Shown here: positions 37,104 through 47,826 of the stretch, piece by piece | How positions within the stretch are numbered: the stretch's first letter is position 1 | How the letters are laid out: each line of letters opens with the position of its first letter | Source: Pseudomonadota bacterium | GTDB lineage: Bacteria > Pseudomonadota > Gammaproteobacteria > Burkholderiales > SG8-39 | Direction of reading: 5' to 3' | Assembly: GCA_025352885.1 (NCBI GenBank) | Contig: JANXRZ010000197.1 | Coordinates: 56,696 to 120,695, forward strand | Length of the DNA: 64,000 nt | Made by a program: the position numbers and the translations under genes | Notes under the pieces: generated by a model | The model's input: only the letters and a program-made list of their open reading frames with translations | Database searches by the model: none | Told to the model about the DNA's origin: nothing

Positions 37104-40100
37104 GTGAGCGCGTCACGCTTCAACCTGTCGGCTGCGGCGCTCGAGTACCGCGAGCTCACGCTGTTTTTCCTGCTCGCCATCGCGATTGGGGGTGTGGCGG
37201 CCTACTTCCAGCTCGGGCAGCGCGAAGATCCGGACTTCGCTTTCCGCGCGATGGTCATCCGCACGCTCTGGCCGGGCGCCACGACGGAGCAGGTGGACCG
37301 CCAGATCACCGATCGCATCGAGAAGAAACTCCAGGAGACGCCTTACTTCAAGTGGACTCGCAGCTATTCCAAGCCCGGTGAATCGCTGATCGTGCTCGAG
37401 CTGCTCGATGTAGCCGCGCCCAAGGACGTGCCCGAGATCTGGTACCAGGTTCGCAAGAAAGTCGGCGACATCCGCCAGGCGTTGCCGGCGGAAACGATCG
37501 GACCCTTCTTCAACGATGAATTCGGCGACGTGTTCGGATCCATCTACGCATTTACGGCAGATGGCTTCACGCATTCGGAATTGCGGGACTACGTCGAGCG
37601 CGTGCGGCAGGAATTGCTCAGGCTGCCGAACGTTGCCAAGATCGAGCTGGTGGGCGTGCAGGACGATAAGATTTTCGTCGAGCTTTCGACCAAGAAGCTC
37701 GCGAGCCTGGGGATCGACCCGACCATCATCGGCCAGGCGCTCCAGGTGCAGAACGCAATCGCAAGTCCAGGCAGCGTCGAGACAAAAGAGAACTCGGTCT
37801 CGCTTCGGGTGAGCGGGCAGCTCGACTCGGTGAAGGCTGTCTCGGACCTGCTGCTCCGTGCCAACGGGCAAACGTTCCGGCTGGGCGACATAGCTTCGGT
37901 CACGCGGGGTTATGCGGATCCGCCGGTTTCGTTCATGCGCTCGGGCGGCAAGCCTGCAATCGGCGTGGCGGTTTCGATGGTCGCCTCAGGCGATGTGCTC
38001 CAGCTTGGCACCGACCTCAAGCAGACCATGGCGAGGCTCAAGGCGGACCTGCCCATCGGCATCGAGTTTCGGCAAGTGTCGGATCAACCGGCCGTCGTGA
38101 AGGATTCGGTGGGCGAATTCATGCGGTCCCTTGCCGAGGCGGTCGCCATTGTGCTCGTGGTGTCATTCCTTTCGCTGGGTGCGCGCGCGGGGCTCGTCGT
38201 GGCGCTGACGATTCCCCTGGTACTGGCCGCCACCTTCCTCGCCATGCGCTTTTTCTCCATCGACCTGCATCGCATTTCGACCGGCGCGCTGATCATCTCG
38301 CTCGGCCTCCTGGTGGACGACGCGATGATTTCGGTCGAGATGATGGCGAGGAAACTGGAAGAGGGCTTCGACAAGGTAAGCGCCGCGACCTTCGCCTATT
38401 CCTCGACAGCTTTTCCGATGCTCTCCGGCACGATCATCACGGCGGCGGGCTTCCTGCCGATCGCCACCGCCAAGTCGACGACCGGCGAATACACGTACGC
38501 GATCTTTGCGGTGACCACCATCGCGCTGATCATCTCCTGGTTCGCCGCCGTCACGGCAACGCCCTTTCTCGGGGCTCTCTTCCTTAAGCAGAAGAAACTG
38601 GGGGAGGATGCGCACGCCGACGTGTATTCGACGCCTTTCTATGCGCGGCTTCGCTCGGTGATCGACTGGTGCATCGCGCACCGGAAGAAAGTCCTTGCTG
38701 CGACCGCACTCATCTTTTGCTTGGGGGTCGCCGGCATGGGCCTCACCGAGAAACAGTTCTTTCCCTCATCCAACCGGGTCGAGCTCATGATCGAGCTTTG
38801 GCTTCCGGAAGGCGCCTCGATCACGGCGTCGGCGCGCGAGGCTTCCCGCATGGAAGCCAAGCTTGCGGTCGATCCCGATGTGGGCAGTTACGTCACGTAC
38901 GTCGGCAACGGATCGCCGCGATTCTTCCTGTCTCTGGACCAGCAACTGTTCCGGACGAATTACGCCCAGTTCATTGTCCTCACCAACGACATTGCCGGGC
39001 GCGAAAGAGTCGTCGAGAAAGTGCGCAAGATTCTCGAAGCCGATTTTCCGGGCATTCGCGGCCGCATCAATCGCGTGCCGCTCGGTCCGCCCGTGAACTA
39101 CCCGATCCAGTTCCGGGTGATCGGTCCGGATGCGGCGATGCTGAAGACGCAGGCGGAGCTCGTGGCCGCCAAGGTGCGTGCCAACCCGAGCACGGTGGAT
39201 GTGAACATGGACTGGGGCGACCGCGTCCTCGCCCTGCGGGTCGAAGTCGACCAGGAGAAAGCGCGTGCACTCGGCGCCTCCTCGCAAGGCGTGGCGCGCG
39301 CGACGGCGGCGGTCGTAGCAGGCGTGCCGCTGGGCCAATATCGCGAAAACGACCGCATCATCGACGTGATGCTGCGTGCACCGGCGAACGAGCGCGGGAC
39401 GCTCGGATCGCTCGCCGAGCTCTCGGTGCCGGTGGCGGGCGGCCGGACAGTGCCGCTCGCCCAGGTGGCCGACATTCGCGAAGTACTCGAAGAGCCGATC
39501 ATCTGGCGGCGCAGCCGTGAACCGGCCCTTACGGTTCGCGCCGACATTGTGGATGGCGTCCAGGCGCCGGACGTCAGCCTGCAGATCCAGAAGACGCTCG
39601 GCCAGATCCAGGCGGCGCTGCCGCCGGGCTATCGCATCGAAGCCGGCGGTGCCTACGAGGAGAATTTCAAGGCGCAGAACTCGATTGCCGCCGGCCTGCC
39701 GATGGTCGTCGTCGTGATCCTGGGCATGCTGATGATCCAGCTGAAGAGTTTTTCGCGCACGTTCATGGTCGTTTTGACGGCGCCGCTTGGCGTTGTCGGC
39801 ATCGCACTCGCACTGCTGGTGTTCAAGCAGCCTTTCGGCTTCGTAGCTTTGCTCGGCGTGATTGCCCTGGCCGGGATGATCATGCGCAACTCGGTGATCC
39901 TCGTCGACCAGATCGAACAGGACATTGGGGCCGGGCACCCTGTCTGGACCGCGATCCGCGAGTCCACCGTCCGCCGCTTCCGGCCGATCGTGCTGACGGC
40001 GGCCGCAGCGGTGCTTGCGATGATTCCGCTCACTCGGAGCGTGCTTTGGGGCCCGATGGCCTACTCGATCATGGGCGGACTGGTCGTGGCGACCGTCCTG

Positions 40101-40190
40101 ACCCTGCTCTTCGTGCCCGCCTTGTACGCGGCGTGGTTCCGGGTGAAACGACCAGTCGTGGAAGCCGATCTCTTGCTAAAGGCTACCTGA
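37104..40190 (+). CDS. RND family efflux transporter permease
   Basis: GTG start 2 nt after the MFP stop; ~1028 aa; ALEYRELTLFFLLAIAIGGVAAYFQLGQREDPDFAFRAMVI..., RND TM motifs. Confidence 0.94.
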   Translation: MSASRFNLSAAALEYRELTLFFLLAIAIGGVAAYFQLGQREDPDFAFRAMVIRTLWPGATTEQVDRQITDRIEKKLQETPYFKWTRSYSKPGESLIVLELLDVAAPKDVPEIWYQVRKKVGDIRQALPAETIGPFFNDEFGDVFGSIYAFTADGFTHSELRDYVERVRQELLRLPNVAKIELVGVQDDKIFVELSTKKLASLGIDPTIIGQALQVQNAIASPGSVETKENSVSLRVSGQLDSVKAVSDLLLRANGQTFRLGDIASVTRGYADPPVSFMRSGGKPAIGVAVSMVASGDVLQLGTDLKQTMARLKADLPIGIEFRQVSDQPAVVKDSVGEFMRSLAEAVAIVLVVSFLSLGARAGLVVALTIPLVLAATFLAMRFFSIDLHRISTGALIISLGLLVDDAMISVEMMARKLEEGFDKVSAATFAYSSTAFPMLSGTIITAAGFLPIATAKSTTGEYTYAIFAVTTIALIISWFAAVTATPFLGALFLKQKKLGEDAHADVYSTPFYARLRSVIDWCIAHRKKVLAATALIFCLGVAGMGLTEKQFFPSSNRVELMIELWLPEGASITASAREASRMEAKLAVDPDVGSYVTYVGNGSPRFFLSLDQQLFRTNYAQFIVLTNDIAGRERVVEKVRKILEADFPGIRGRINRVPLGPPVNYPIQFRVIGPDAAMLKTQAELVAAKVRANPSTVDVNMDWGDRVLALRVEVDQEKARALGASSQGVARATAAVVAGVPLGQYRENDRIIDVMLRAPANERGTLGSLAELSVPVAGGRTVPLAQVADIREVLEEPIIWRRSREPALTVRADIVDGVQAPDVSLQIQKTLGQIQAALPPGYRIEAGGAYEENFKAQNSIAAGLPMVVVVILGMLMIQLKSFSRTFMVVLTAPLGVVGIALALLVFKQPFGFVALLGVIALAGMIMRNSVILVDQIEQDIGAGHPVWTAIRESTVRRFRPIVLTAAAAVLAMIPLTRSVLWGPMAYSIMGGLVVATVLTLLFVPALYAAWFRVKRPVVEADLLLKAT

Positions 40191-41075
40191 AGACCTCGGT
40201 CCGCTGACGGCTTCCTGCGCCGTCTGTTGCCGCTGCACTTCCTTGCGCTTCATCGCCAGGTAGGTGTCCCGGTCAATCTCATGGAGCTGCCGCTTGTATT
40301 GCTCGGTCGCGTCGAACCACGCTGCGAGGCGACGCTCGACCCGCTGCTCGGCTGGGCCGGCGGCCGCGTTGAGGTATGCGTCGACCGCAAGGTAATACCG
40401 CATGGTGTTGCGTTCGACTACCCCGCGCATGCCGCCGATCAGTTCGTTGCCCTGAGATGTGAATCCCACTTTCCCGGCGCCGGCCGTCGCCAGGTACGCC
40501 TGCATCGCGATTTTCCCGGCGGTTCCGTACCCGTAGGAATAGCGCAGGTGCAAGAAAGTCTTGCCGTTCTCGAGCGGAGTCGCTTCCAGCAGCACCCGAT
40601 AGTCATGCGTGCCCAGCGGACCGGTTTCGGCGTCCAGGCGCACCGCCAGATAGTCAGGCGACGATTCGGCCGGCCGGTACAAAAAGTCGATCGGATAGGC
40701 GTCCTTGAGCGGCTGGTCGGCTTTTCGGCCGATACGGACGGCTACGATCGTCCCACCCGGCCTTTGCGCCACGCGGCAATCTTTGGTGTTGATCGGCATG
40801 ATCATCACGTCGCACCAAGGCGCTGCAGTGGACAGGGACGAGCCGATCAGCGCAAAGGAATGGTCGATCACCGCATAGACGTCGCCCTTGAGGGTGCCGG
40901 AAGCTTCGGCCGACTCGATGTAAAGGGGACGCTTGTATTGGTTGTCCTTCAAGACGCCGGCGAGTGACGCATACCGAGCGCGCAAATCCGAAGCCTGTCG
41001 GGGCTCCCCGACCGCCGCATGGGCTCCCAAAGCCATGCACGCGCCCAAAAAGAGCGCAGGAATTTTTAGTCTCAT
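40176..41075 (-). CDS. Secreted hypothetical protein
   Basis: Signal peptide MRLKIPALFLGACMALGAHAAVG; no family recognised; 15-bp tail-to-tail overlap with the RND gene. Confidence 0.65.
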   Translation of the reverse strand: MRLKIPALFLGACMALGAHAAVGEPRQASDLRARYASLAGVLKDNQYKRPLYIESAEASGTLKGDVYAVIDHSFALIGSSLSTAAPWCDVMIMPINTKDCRVAQRPGGTIVAVRIGRKADQPLKDAYPIDFLYRPAESSPDYLAVRLDAETGPLGTHDYRVLLEATPLENGKTFLHLRYSYGYGTAGKIAMQAYLATAGAGKVGFTSQGNELIGGMRGVVERNTMRYYLAVDAYLNAAAGPAEQRVERRLAAWFDATEQYKRQLHEIDRDTYLAMKRKEVQRQQTAQEAVSGPRSSGSL

Positions 41076-41175
41076 GGACCTTCAGACCCCATCGAGCCGG
41101 GTGAGTTCGCCGCACCTGACGCGTTTAAAAACCTGCGAGGTGGTTTTATATACAGTAGTTGTGCATAATCCGGCG

Positions 41176-43221
41176 ATGCAGCCGCAGCTTCTGGACAAGC
41201 TCAACCCTGCGCAGCGCGCGGCTGCGACTCACGGCCATGAGCCGCTCCTGATAATCGCGGGCGCCGGGACCGGTAAAACCAATACGCTCGCCCATCGCGT
41301 AGCGCACCTGCTCATGAACGGCGTGCCCGCTGAAAAACTGCTGCTCCTGACATTTTCACGCCGCGCGGCCCAGGAACTCATTCGCCGTTCGCAGCTTATC
41401 GTCAGCCAGGCGCTGACTGCGTCGCAGACCGAGAGACCCGCAATCCGGTTGGCCTGGGCAGGGACATTCCATTCAGTGGCGAATCGCCTGCTGCGGCATT
41501 ACGCCGCGCAGGTCGGACTGGAGCCCGGATTCGGTGTCATGGATCGCGGCGATTCGGCCGACCTGCTGGACGTCGCGCGCCAGGAAATGGGGTTGTCGGC
41601 CCAGGACCGGCGCTTTCCGCGCAAGGACACTTGCCTTGCGATCTATTCGCATTGCGTGAACACCCAGCTGCCGCTCGAGTCCACGCTGGCCGAAGCTTTT
41701 CCCTGGTGCGTGGAATGGCATGACGAGCTGAAGTCGCTGTTCCGCCGCTATGTCGAGGCAAAGCTTCACCAGCAGGTGCTCGATTACGACGACCTGCTGC
41801 TTTACTGGCATGCGCTCATGCAAAACGATGCGCTTGCCCGCGACGTCGATTCGCGGTTCGACCACGTGCTGGTCGACGAATACCAGGACACCAACACCCT
41901 CCAGGCGGACATCCTCCTCGCGCTCAAGCCGTCCGGGAAAGGCCTCTGTGTCGTGGGCGACGATGCCCAGTCGATCTACTCGTTCCGGGCGGCGAATGTG
42001 GAAAATATCCTCAATTTCCCGGATCGGTTTGCCCCGCCCGCCCGCCGGATCGCATTGGAAGAGAACTATCGCTCGACGCAGCTGATCCTCGATTGCGCGA
42101 ACGCGCTGATGGCCGACGCGTCCCGACAATTCGAAAAGACGCTGAGATCGAGCCGTTCCGCCGGCGCGCGGGCGAGGCTCGTGACCGTGCTCGACGAGCA
42201 GGCGCAAGCCTTATATGTGGTGGAAGGAGTCCTGGCGGCGCGCGAGCGGGGGGTGGCCCTGCGCCGGCAGGCGGTGCTGTTTCGCAGCGCGCACCACAGC
42301 GACGCGCTCGAGCTGGAGCTCGTCCGCCGCAACATCCCGTACGTAAAGTATGGGGGACTTAAATTCCTTGAAGCCGCGCATGTGAAAGACCTGCTGGCAC
42401 TGCTGCGGTGGGCCGATAACCGCCGCAACCGGATTGCGGCGCACCGTGTGTTGCAGCTTCTGCCCGGAATGGGGCCGGCCAACGCCGACCGATGCTTCAA
42501 GACGCTCGAAGGCGCCCAGTTCGACTGGTCCGCACTTGCGGCATGGCGTCCGCCGACCGCTGCACGCGAATTCTGGGCGCCGCTTGCGGAGCTGGTTGCA
42601 GAGTTGAGTTCGCCCACTCGAAGCTGGGAAGGCCAGGTGGGCGCGGCACGACTCTGGTATGAGCCGCACCTGGCGCGGATCTACAGCGAATCGCCCGCCC
42701 GCAAGGGCGACCTGGAGCAACTCGAGCGCATTGCGCTCCAGTTCGGCACGCGCGAACAGTTCCTGAGCGAGTTGACGCTCGATCCTCCGCAGGCGACTTC
42801 CGATTTCGGGACCCATGCAACGCTGGACGAGGATTTCCTCATCCTCTCCACCGTACATTCGGCCAAGGGGCAGGAATGGGAGCGCGTGGCCGTCCTGAAC
42901 GTGACCGACGGGAATTTTCCCAACGAGTACGCCAACGGCAAGCCGGAAAGGATCGAGGAGGAAAGGCGCCTGCTCTATGTGGCGATGACACGCGCCCGCA
43001 ACGAACTGGAACTGATCGTGCCCCTCAAGTTTTACGTCACCCACCAGGCGCGCGGCGGCGACGCGCATGTATATGGCGCTAAAAGCCGGTTCTTCAGCAC
43101 GCGTGTGCTTTCTACGCTGGACCAAGTCGTTTGGCCGGCGGGCTCGGACGAACGCGCGCCCCAGGCGAGATCCTTGCCCAAGGTGGATGTGGGGGCGCGG
43201 TTGCGCGGTTCCTGGGCCTGA
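41176..43221 (+). CDS. UvrD/Rep family ATP-dependent DNA helicase
   Basis: LNPAQRAAATHGHEPLLIIAGAGTGKTNTLAHRVAHLL; VDEYQDTN; VGDDAQSIYSFRAA; HSAKGQEWERV. Confidence 0.95.
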   Translation: MQPQLLDKLNPAQRAAATHGHEPLLIIAGAGTGKTNTLAHRVAHLLMNGVPAEKLLLLTFSRRAAQELIRRSQLIVSQALTASQTERPAIRLAWAGTFHSVANRLLRHYAAQVGLEPGFGVMDRGDSADLLDVARQEMGLSAQDRRFPRKDTCLAIYSHCVNTQLPLESTLAEAFPWCVEWHDELKSLFRRYVEAKLHQQVLDYDDLLLYWHALMQNDALARDVDSRFDHVLVDEYQDTNTLQADILLALKPSGKGLCVVGDDAQSIYSFRAANVENILNFPDRFAPPARRIALEENYRSTQLILDCANALMADASRQFEKTLRSSRSAGARARLVTVLDEQAQALYVVEGVLAARERGVALRRQAVLFRSAHHSDALELELVRRNIPYVKYGGLKFLEAAHVKDLLALLRWADNRRNRIAAHRVLQLLPGMGPANADRCFKTLEGAQFDWSALAAWRPPTAAREFWAPLAELVAELSSPTRSWEGQVGAARLWYEPHLARIYSESPARKGDLEQLERIALQFGTREQFLSELTLDPPQATSDFGTHATLDEDFLILSTVHSAKGQEWERVAVLNVTDGNFPNEYANGKPERIEEERRLLYVAMTRARNELELIVPLKFYVTHQARGGDAHVYGAKSRFFSTRVLSTLDQVVWPAGSDERAPQARSLPKVDVGARLRGSWA

Positions 43222-43227
43222 AAGCTT

Positions 43228-44136
43228 TTAGGCGCCTGCTTTTGCGGTGATCGGCGCGTGAGGCCGCACGGCCTCCCCGGGTTCGATGACAAAGTCGAAG
43301 GCGAGCGAGTACCAGGGTCCGGTAACGTCCGGCGCAGGCGCCGGTCCCGAGTCGTGGCGAACATAGTCTGCGACCAGCGCTCGTGTCACGCCGAACTGCG
43401 AATCGCTTTCGAGGTGCGGATCGTCGGACGGATAGACCTGGGAGGCGATCGTCTTGAACCCATGCTTGTAGACGAGGAAGTGCAAGTGCGCCGGCCGGAA
43501 GTTGTGCCGGCCTTGCGCCCGGATGAGGACGCCGGTCGGCCCATCGACGGGTACCGGGTAGCCGGCCGGACGCACGCTCCTGAACGAAAACCGGCCATCG
43601 CCTCCCGTCTTGAAAACACCGCGCAGGTTCATTTCCGCTTGTGAAGGGTCCTGGTTCTCATAGAGCCCCTGGGGCGTCGAGTGCCAGACGTCCACTTCCG
43701 CGTCCGCCACGCCTTGGCCGTCCAGATCGAGGACCCGGCCGGAGAAGAACAGCGCGGGACCAGGTACGGGCGAGCGTAGGAGCGATGCGCCGTCCTTGCA
43801 GTGCGGCGCGCCGGCCCGCCAGAACGGACCGAGATTGTTGGCCTGGGTTGAGGCAGTGCCCATCTGCCCGTTGTTCAGCAGGCAAACGAGATTGGAGACG
43901 CCCAAAGCCCCGCACATCAGCATCACTTCATTGTGGCTGGCGGTGGTCTTCTGGCCGAGCGCGGCCACTTGTGAGATGGCCTGCTGGAATTCGCGCTCGG
44001 TCAGGCGTGTTTCCCGGACGAAACCGTGCAAGTGGCGGACCAGCGCTTCGAGAATCTGCTTCGTACGCTGGTCGGGGGTGTTTCTCATCCCCGCAAGCAC
44101 TGCCGCCGTCACGTCTTCCTGCGATTCGATGAGCAT
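43228..44136 (-). CDS. Intradiol ring-cleavage dioxygenase (catechol/hydroxyquinol type)
   Basis: NLGPFWRAGAP; SGRVLDLDGQGVADAEVDVWHSTPQGLYENQD; RPAHLHFLV metal-ligand region. Confidence 0.92.
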   Translation of the reverse strand: MLIESQEDVTAAVLAGMRNTPDQRTKQILEALVRHLHGFVRETRLTEREFQQAISQVAALGQKTTASHNEVMLMCGALGVSNLVCLLNNGQMGTASTQANNLGPFWRAGAPHCKDGASLLRSPVPGPALFFSGRVLDLDGQGVADAEVDVWHSTPQGLYENQDPSQAEMNLRGVFKTGGDGRFSFRSVRPAGYPVPVDGPTGVLIRAQGRHNFRPAHLHFLVYKHGFKTIASQVYPSDDPHLESDSQFGVTRALVADYVRHDSGPAPAPDVTGPWYSLAFDFVIEPGEAVRPHAPITAKAGA

Positions 44137-44615
44137 GAGGCACTCTTTACTGTGATTGAACCTTGGTCCCGACCGGCAAGGATTGCCAGACGGCCCGATT
44201 TGTTTACAAACGCTCCATTGGCAGCGGTGAGGTGAGAGGAGCAATAACCGGCCGGCACCTTACTCCTTGTAAGTAGAACTTCTACGCACGCTGTAGGTGC
44301 GCTCTTGCATCGCGTTTGTACGCAGTGTTACCGGGATTACGCGACGTGGTGCAACTTCCGTCAAGAAAGTAGGCGCGATCTTACAGACAGACCATGCGGA
44401 TGGTCTCTTGCATAGTGCGGCCAACTTGGTCTGAAACTTGCTCATCCGTCGTGAGGTGACGACAGGATTTCGGTGCGAAGGAATAGACAGCGGAACAAAT
44501 GCACAGTGACGCACAACAAAGAACGCATTGCATGCACGAATGAAAATTGTAAACGAGGCAGCTGGGGGTCAACCGGAAATGAATACGCACATTACTCAGG
44601 GGAAGGAGGATCACC

Positions 44616-46538
44616 ATGACCTTGTTTGACCTGTATCGGGAGCAGTACACAAAATCGAGCGACGAAGAAATGTCGCTCACCGATTATTTCGAACTGTGCA
44701 AGACCAGTCCCCTTGCCTACGCGAGCGCCGCCGAGCGCATGCTCGCCGCGATCGGCGAGCCGGAGATGATCGACACGCGAAACGATGCGCGCCTGTCGCG
44801 CTTGTTCTCCAATCGCATGATCCGGCGCTATCCCGCATTCCGCGAGTTCTACGGCATGGACGAGGCGATTGCGCAGATCGTCGCCTATTTCAAGCATGCG
44901 GCGCAGGGGCTCGAAGAGCGCAAGCAGGTCCTCTACCTGCTCGGTCCGGTCGGCGGCGGAAAATCGTCGATCGCCGAGCGCCTCAAGGCCCTCATGGAGG
45001 CGTACCCCATTTATGCGCTCAAAGGTTCGCCCGTTAACGAGTCGCCCCTCGGCCTGTTCAATGCCGAACGCGACGGTGCGCTTCTCGAATCGGAGTACGG
45101 CATTCCCCCGCGCTACCTCAACGGCATCATGAGCCCCTGGGCGGTCAAGCGCCTGAAAGAGTTCGAAGGCGACATCAGCAAGTTCCGCGTCGTGCGCGTC
45201 CAGCCGTCCATCCTCCGGCAGATCGCCATCACGAAAACCGAACCGGGCGACGAGAACAACCAGGACATTTCATCCCTCGTCGGCAAGGTCGACATCCGCA
45301 AGCTCGAATCCCTGTCCCAGGACGACCCGGACGCCTACAGCTACTCGGGGGGGCTGTGCCTGGCCAACCAGGGATTGCTCGAGTTCGTGGAGATGTTCAA
45401 GGCGCCGATCAAGATGCTCCACCCGCTGCTGACCGCGACGCAGGAAGGCAACTTCAAGGGGACCGAAGGGTTCTCGGCGATTCCCTTCACGGGCGTGATC
45501 CTGGCGCACTCGAACGAGTCGGAATGGCAGGCTTTCCGCAACAACAAGAATAACGAGGCGTTCCTGGACCGTGTTTACATCGTCAAGGTGCCGTATTGCC
45601 TCCAGGTCTCGGAGGAAGTGAACATCTACCGCAAGCTGCTGCGCAACAGCTCGCTTGCCCAGTCGCCCTGCGCGCCGGGGACACTGGAGATGATGGCTCA
45701 ATTCGCGGTCCTCTCCCGCTTGAAGGAGCCCGAGAACTCGAGCATCTATTCAAAGCTCCGGGTCTACGACGGCGAGAACCTCAAGGACGTCGAGCCGAAC
45801 GCCAAGTCGTACCAGGAATACCGCGACTACGCCGGGATAGACGAAGGGATGACGGGCTTGTCCACGCGGTTCTCTTACAAGGTGCTGTCGGCGGTCTTCA
45901 ACCACGACCAGACGGAGATCGCGGCCAACCCCGTCCACCTTATGTATGTGCTGGAGCAGCGCCTGCTCCGGGAGCAGCTTCCCGAGGACACCCAGCGCAG
46001 GTACCTCGATTTCATGAAGAGCTACCTGGGCGGCCGGTACGCCGAATTCATCGGCAAGGAGATCCAGACCGCGTACCTGGAGTCGTATTCGGAGTATGGG
46101 CAGAACATCTTCGACCGTTACGTGACGTTTGCCGACTACTGGATCCAGGACGAGGACTACCGCGACCCGGAAACCGGGGAGAGCTTCGAGCGCTCCCAGC
46201 TGAACGCGGAACTGGAAAAGATCGAGAAGCCGGCCGGCATAGCCAACCCGAAGGACTTCAGGAACGAGATCGTCAACTTCGTGCTGCGCGCGCGGGCGCA
46301 AAACGGCGGCAAGAACCCGTCGTGGACAAGCTACGAAAAGCTGCGCGAAGTGATCGAGCGCAAGATGTTCTCGAATACCGAAGAGCTCCTGCCGGTGATC
46401 TCGTTCAACGCCAAGGCCTCCGCCGAGGACCGCCGAAAGCACGAGAGCTTCGTGGCGCGGATGGTCGACAAGGGCTACACCGAAAAGCAGGTGCGCCTGT
46501 TGTGCGAATGGTATCTGCGGGTGCGCAAATCACAGTAG
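44616..46538 (+). CDS. prkA: PrkA family serine protein kinase (YeaG)
   Basis: 640 aa; LYLLGPVGGGKSSIAERLKALME; EFVEMFKAPIKMLHPLLTATQEGNF. Confidence 0.96.
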   Translation: MTLFDLYREQYTKSSDEEMSLTDYFELCKTSPLAYASAAERMLAAIGEPEMIDTRNDARLSRLFSNRMIRRYPAFREFYGMDEAIAQIVAYFKHAAQGLEERKQVLYLLGPVGGGKSSIAERLKALMEAYPIYALKGSPVNESPLGLFNAERDGALLESEYGIPPRYLNGIMSPWAVKRLKEFEGDISKFRVVRVQPSILRQIAITKTEPGDENNQDISSLVGKVDIRKLESLSQDDPDAYSYSGGLCLANQGLLEFVEMFKAPIKMLHPLLTATQEGNFKGTEGFSAIPFTGVILAHSNESEWQAFRNNKNNEAFLDRVYIVKVPYCLQVSEEVNIYRKLLRNSSLAQSPCAPGTLEMMAQFAVLSRLKEPENSSIYSKLRVYDGENLKDVEPNAKSYQEYRDYAGIDEGMTGLSTRFSYKVLSAVFNHDQTEIAANPVHLMYVLEQRLLREQLPEDTQRRYLDFMKSYLGGRYAEFIGKEIQTAYLESYSEYGQNIFDRYVTFADYWIQDEDYRDPETGESFERSQLNAELEKIEKPAGIANPKDFRNEIVNFVLRARAQNGGKNPSWTSYEKLREVIERKMFSNTEELLPVISFNAKASAEDRRKHESFVARMVDKGYTEKQVRLLCEWYLRVRKSQ

Positions 46539-46566
46539 AGCCGGGCCGAACCAGGAGCGAAGCGCC

Positions 46567-47826
46567 GTGTCCATGATCATCGACCGCAGGCTTAACGACC
46601 ACAATAAGAGCGCGACCAACCGGGAGCGCTTTATCCGCCGTTACAAGGACCAGCTGAAGCGGGCGATCGACGGGATGGTATCGGACCGCTCGATCCGCGA
46701 CATGGAGAAAGGCGGGGATGTCAGGATCCCCATCAAGGACATTTCCGAGCCCGCCTTCCGCCACGGACGGGGCGGGGACCGCGAAATGGTCCATCCGGGG
46801 AACCGGACCTTCAATCAGGGCGACCGCATCGCGCGTCCCGAGTCGGGCGCAGGGCGCGGTGGCGAGGGCGGGTCGGGGCAGGGAGACGGCACGGACAGCT
46901 TCGAGTTCTCCCTGTCACGCGAGGAATTCATGAAGCTGTTCTTCGATGACCTCGAGTTGCCCCGCCTTGCACGCACGATCACTGGCAGCGTGGCCGAGAA
47001 AAAACTCCAGCGTGCGGGATACACGCGCCACGGCGCTTCGACGAACCTTGCGGTCGTGCGCTCGTTGCGCAATTCGCTCGCCAGGCGGATAGCGTTGCGC
47101 GCCGGCGTGCGGCGGCGGTACCACGAGGCCAAAGCGGAACTCGCCACGCTTTCGATGGAAGCGAATCCCGTGCGCCTTGACCAACTCCTCGAGCTCGAGA
47201 TTGCCGATTACCGCCGCCGCATGGCGCAGGTGCCCTTCCTTGACGAGATCGACCTGCGCTACCGGCACCGCATCACGGTCCCCCAGCCGATCACCCAGGC
47301 CGTGATGTTCTGCCTCATGGACGTTTCGGCGTCGATGGACGAGCAGAAGAAAGACCTCGCGAAGCGCTTCTACACGCTTCTTTACCTGTTCCTCTCCCGC
47401 AAGTATGCGAAGGTGGACGTGATCTTCATCCGCCATACCGAAAACGCGGAGGAGGTGGACGAGGAGCGCTTCTTCCACGACCCGCAGACCGGGGGCACTG
47501 TGGTGTATTCCGCCCTCGAGCTGATGCACGAGATCATGCAGGCGCGCTACCCGTCTTCGTCGTGGAATATCTACGGCGCGCAGGTCTCCGATGGCGATGC
47601 GTTCGGCGCCGACCCGGAAAAAAGCCGGGGGTTCCTCGAAACCGCGCTCCTCCCCTGGACGCGCTATTACGCCTATATCGAGGTGCCGGACCTGCTGACT
47701 CCGTTGTCCACGCTGGCGTCCTCTTACAAGCGCATCACCGCGGAGCACTTCGCAATGCGCGAAGTGCGCGAGCGGCGCGAGATCTACCCGGTTCTGCGGG
47801 ACCTGTTCAAGCGGGAGACGCAATGA
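46567..47826 (+). CDS. yeaH: DUF444/YeaH family VWA-like protein
   Basis: MSMIIDRRLNDHNKSATNRERFIRRYKDQLKRAI...; FCLMDVSASMDEQKKDLAKRF; between PrkA and SpoVR. Confidence 0.95.
   Translation: MSMIIDRRLNDHNKSATNRERFIRRYKDQLKRAIDGMVSDRSIRDMEKGGDVRIPIKDISEPAFRHGRGGDREMVHPGNRTFNQGDRIARPESGAGRGGEGGSGQGDGTDSFEFSLSREEFMKLFFDDLELPRLARTITGSVAEKKLQRAGYTRHGASTNLAVVRSLRNSLARRIALRAGVRRRYHEAKAELATLSMEANPVRLDQLLELEIADYRRRMAQVPFLDEIDLRYRHRITVPQPITQAVMFCLMDVSASMDEQKKDLAKRFYTLLYLFLSRKYAKVDVIFIRHTENAEEVDEERFFHDPQTGGTVVYSALELMHEIMQARYPSSSWNIYGAQVSDGDAFGADPEKSRGFLETALLPWTRYYAYIEVPDLLTPLSTLASSYKRITAEHFAMREVRERREIYPVLRDLFKRETQ

Noticed and set aside
38766-39938. 390-aa minus-strand ORF antisense to the RND transporter
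   Set aside because: Shadow ORF; composition typical of antisense frames in GC-rich genes.
41140-41155. LexA-box-like sequence upstream of the helicase (GTGGTTTTATATACAG)
   Set aside because: Only the ACAG half-site is intact (12 of 16 to an E. coli-type box); no second supporting element.
44396-44412. Sigma-54-like element upstream of prkA (GCGGATGGTCTCTTGCA)
   Set aside because: GG-N10-GC spacing and TTGCA fit, but the -24 region matches poorly (no TGGCAC); not supportable alone.
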